From Aldehydirespirator sp965219165 (GTDB lineage: Bacteria > Actinomycetota > Acidimicrobiia > Acidimicrobiales > Aldehydirespiratoraceae), in assembly GCA_965219165.1 (NCBI GenBank), contig CBDCMW010000002.1, positions 3,286,001-3,350,000 on the forward strand: a stretch of DNA of 64,000 nt. Direction: 5' to 3'. Positions 63,219-64,000 of this stretch are shown here, piece after piece (positions within the stretch are counted from its first letter, which is position 1; every line of letters begins with the position of its first letter). Under the pieces are notes generated by a model. The model made no database searches. It saw only the letters and a program-made list of their open reading frames with translations, and was not told where the DNA came from. Position numbers and translations under genes: made by a program.

Positions 63219-64000
63219 TCAGCCGCCCGCCCTCGTCGCGGCGCGGATCGCCTCGGATGCCGCGATGAAGGCGGCGACGGCGTCTGCGGTGGGCTGGGGC
63301 TGCTCGACGTGGGCAGCATGCCCGGCACCGCTGATTCGTACGACGTCCGCCCGGGGGAGGCCAGCCGCGAGATCGTCGGCAATTGTGCAGAACTTGGTGT
63401 CGTGAGCGCCCACGACCAGCAGCGTCGGCGTGTCGCAGTCCCCGAGGAGATCGTGCAGCGGTGTCATCGAGCCGGTGCCTCCTGCTGTGAGGCTGCGGGC
63501 CAGTCCGGCGGGGTTCGACGCCAGACGCTGGGCTCGGGCGGCCCGCAGGTAAGCCTCGCCCAGCGAGGCCTGCCCCGCGAACAGCGGGTCGGCCATCCAG
63601 TCGGTCACGAAGGACTCGAAGTCGTCGGTGATGCGTCGCGCTCCGGCTGCGTCGGCCTCGGCCCGGATGCGCCGCTCGTCCGGGTCCGGGATGCCGGCGG
63701 AGACCCCGATCAGGGTCAAGGACCGCAGCCGCTGCGGCTCGGTGCATCCCAGGGTCAGCGCCACCCTTCCGCCCATCGAGTAGCCGACGAGGTGGAGGGT
63801 CCCCAACGCGAGGGAGTCAGCTAGGGCGATCACTTGGCCGGCCATGGCCTCCACCCGGTACAGGCCGAGGTCGTCGGGCCCCTCGGAGTCTCCGTGGCCG
63901 ACCAGGTCCGGAGCAATCATCCGCAGCGCCTGGTCGGACTGGTCGCCTGCGGCGAGGCGCTCGGTGAGGGGAGCCATCGCCCGGGCCGATCCCGTGAACC
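63219..64000 (-). CDS. menH: Alpha/beta hydrolase, MenH-like, 5' end outside window
   Basis: Probable SHCHC synthase of menaquinone biosynthesis. The nucleophile elbow is GYSMGG, with the Asp in VGAHDTKF and His in GAGHAAHVEQPQP. The frame runs to the window edge and its last codons read FTGSARAMAPL, the usual segment after the oxyanion HG motif, so only about 10-20 N-terminal residues are missing. The internal ATG at 63977 is not the start. It is immediately upstream of menC. Confidence 0.82.
   Translation of the reverse strand, partial: FTGSARAMAPLTERLAAGDQSDQALRMIAPDLVGHGDSEGPDDLGLYRVEAMAGQVIALADSLALGTLHLVGYSMGGRVALTLGCTEPQRLRSLTLIGVSAGIPDPDERRIRAEADAAGARRITDDFESFVTDWMADPLFAGQASLGEAYLRAARAQRLASNPAGLARSLTAGGTGSMTPLHDLLGDCDTPTLLVVGAHDTKFCTIADDLAAGLPRADVVRISGAGHAAHVEQPQPTADAVAAFIAASEAIRAATRAGG

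Overview
The window is GC-rich, gene-dense bacterial chromosome and most likely comes from an actinobacterium, plausibly of the Acidimicrobiia. The pointers are a PdtaS-type histidine kinase beside a DUF3107 gene, many GTG starts, Mrp without a CxxC motif, several -10 hexamers only 6-8 nt from a start codon (leaderless mRNAs), menaquinone genes and a form II CoxSLM set. The assignment is inferred from gene content only. I found no rRNA, tRNA, CRISPR array, prophage or origin.

Layout: 1-11.8 kb holds a 5'-truncated amidase, a two-component pair bracketed by inverted copies of a dispersed repeat, a urea/amide-type ABC transporter with a fused permease-ATPase, then an acyl-CoA ligase and an acyl-CoA dehydrogenase. 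12.0-20.1 kb is a purine or nucleoside module: a Bmp-type ABC transporter operon headed by a 5-formyl-THF cyclo-ligase-like gene, a divergent GntR/UTRA regulator with a palindromic operator at the shared promoter, and an 8-oxoguanine-deaminase-like amidohydrolase. 20.2-26.1 kb carries PdtaS, DUF3107, Mrp, a SixA-like phosphatase, an HD-domain protein and a DUF3179 lipoprotein. 26.1-27.9 kb is a decayed stretch with a broken conserved gene, IS110-family transposase debris and short repeats.

27.9-34.9 kb (minus strand) is a complete System I cytochrome c maturation operon, ccmABCDEF-dsbE-ccmHI, coupled almost throughout by 4-base overlaps. 34.9-45.4 kb is mainly acyl-CoA and lipid metabolism: SDR, EthD-like protein, MaoC hydratase, LysR regulator, inositol-phosphate synthase, a tandem CaiB/BaiF protein, an SCP-x-type thiolase and a synthase-OB-fold fusion. 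45.5-46.4 kb encodes the most unusual protein, a ClpC N-domain fused to a Rid-family domain, with a second orphan Rid tail beside it. 46.6-55.4 kb has an EEP phosphatase with three tandem 50-bp repeats over its start, a dipeptide-type ABC transporter (dppABCDF order) and a gamma-glutamyltransferase. 55.5-64 kb carries a zinc-less MDR oxidoreductase, form II coxSLM-like genes, a nucleotidyltransferase, a histidine phosphatase and menC-menH, the last cut by the window end.

Three unrelated transporter operons share one design: a strong hairpin just after the binding-protein gene and before the membrane genes. A roughly 100-125 bp repeat occurs four times, always between genes, and two pairs bracket gene blocks in inverted orientation.
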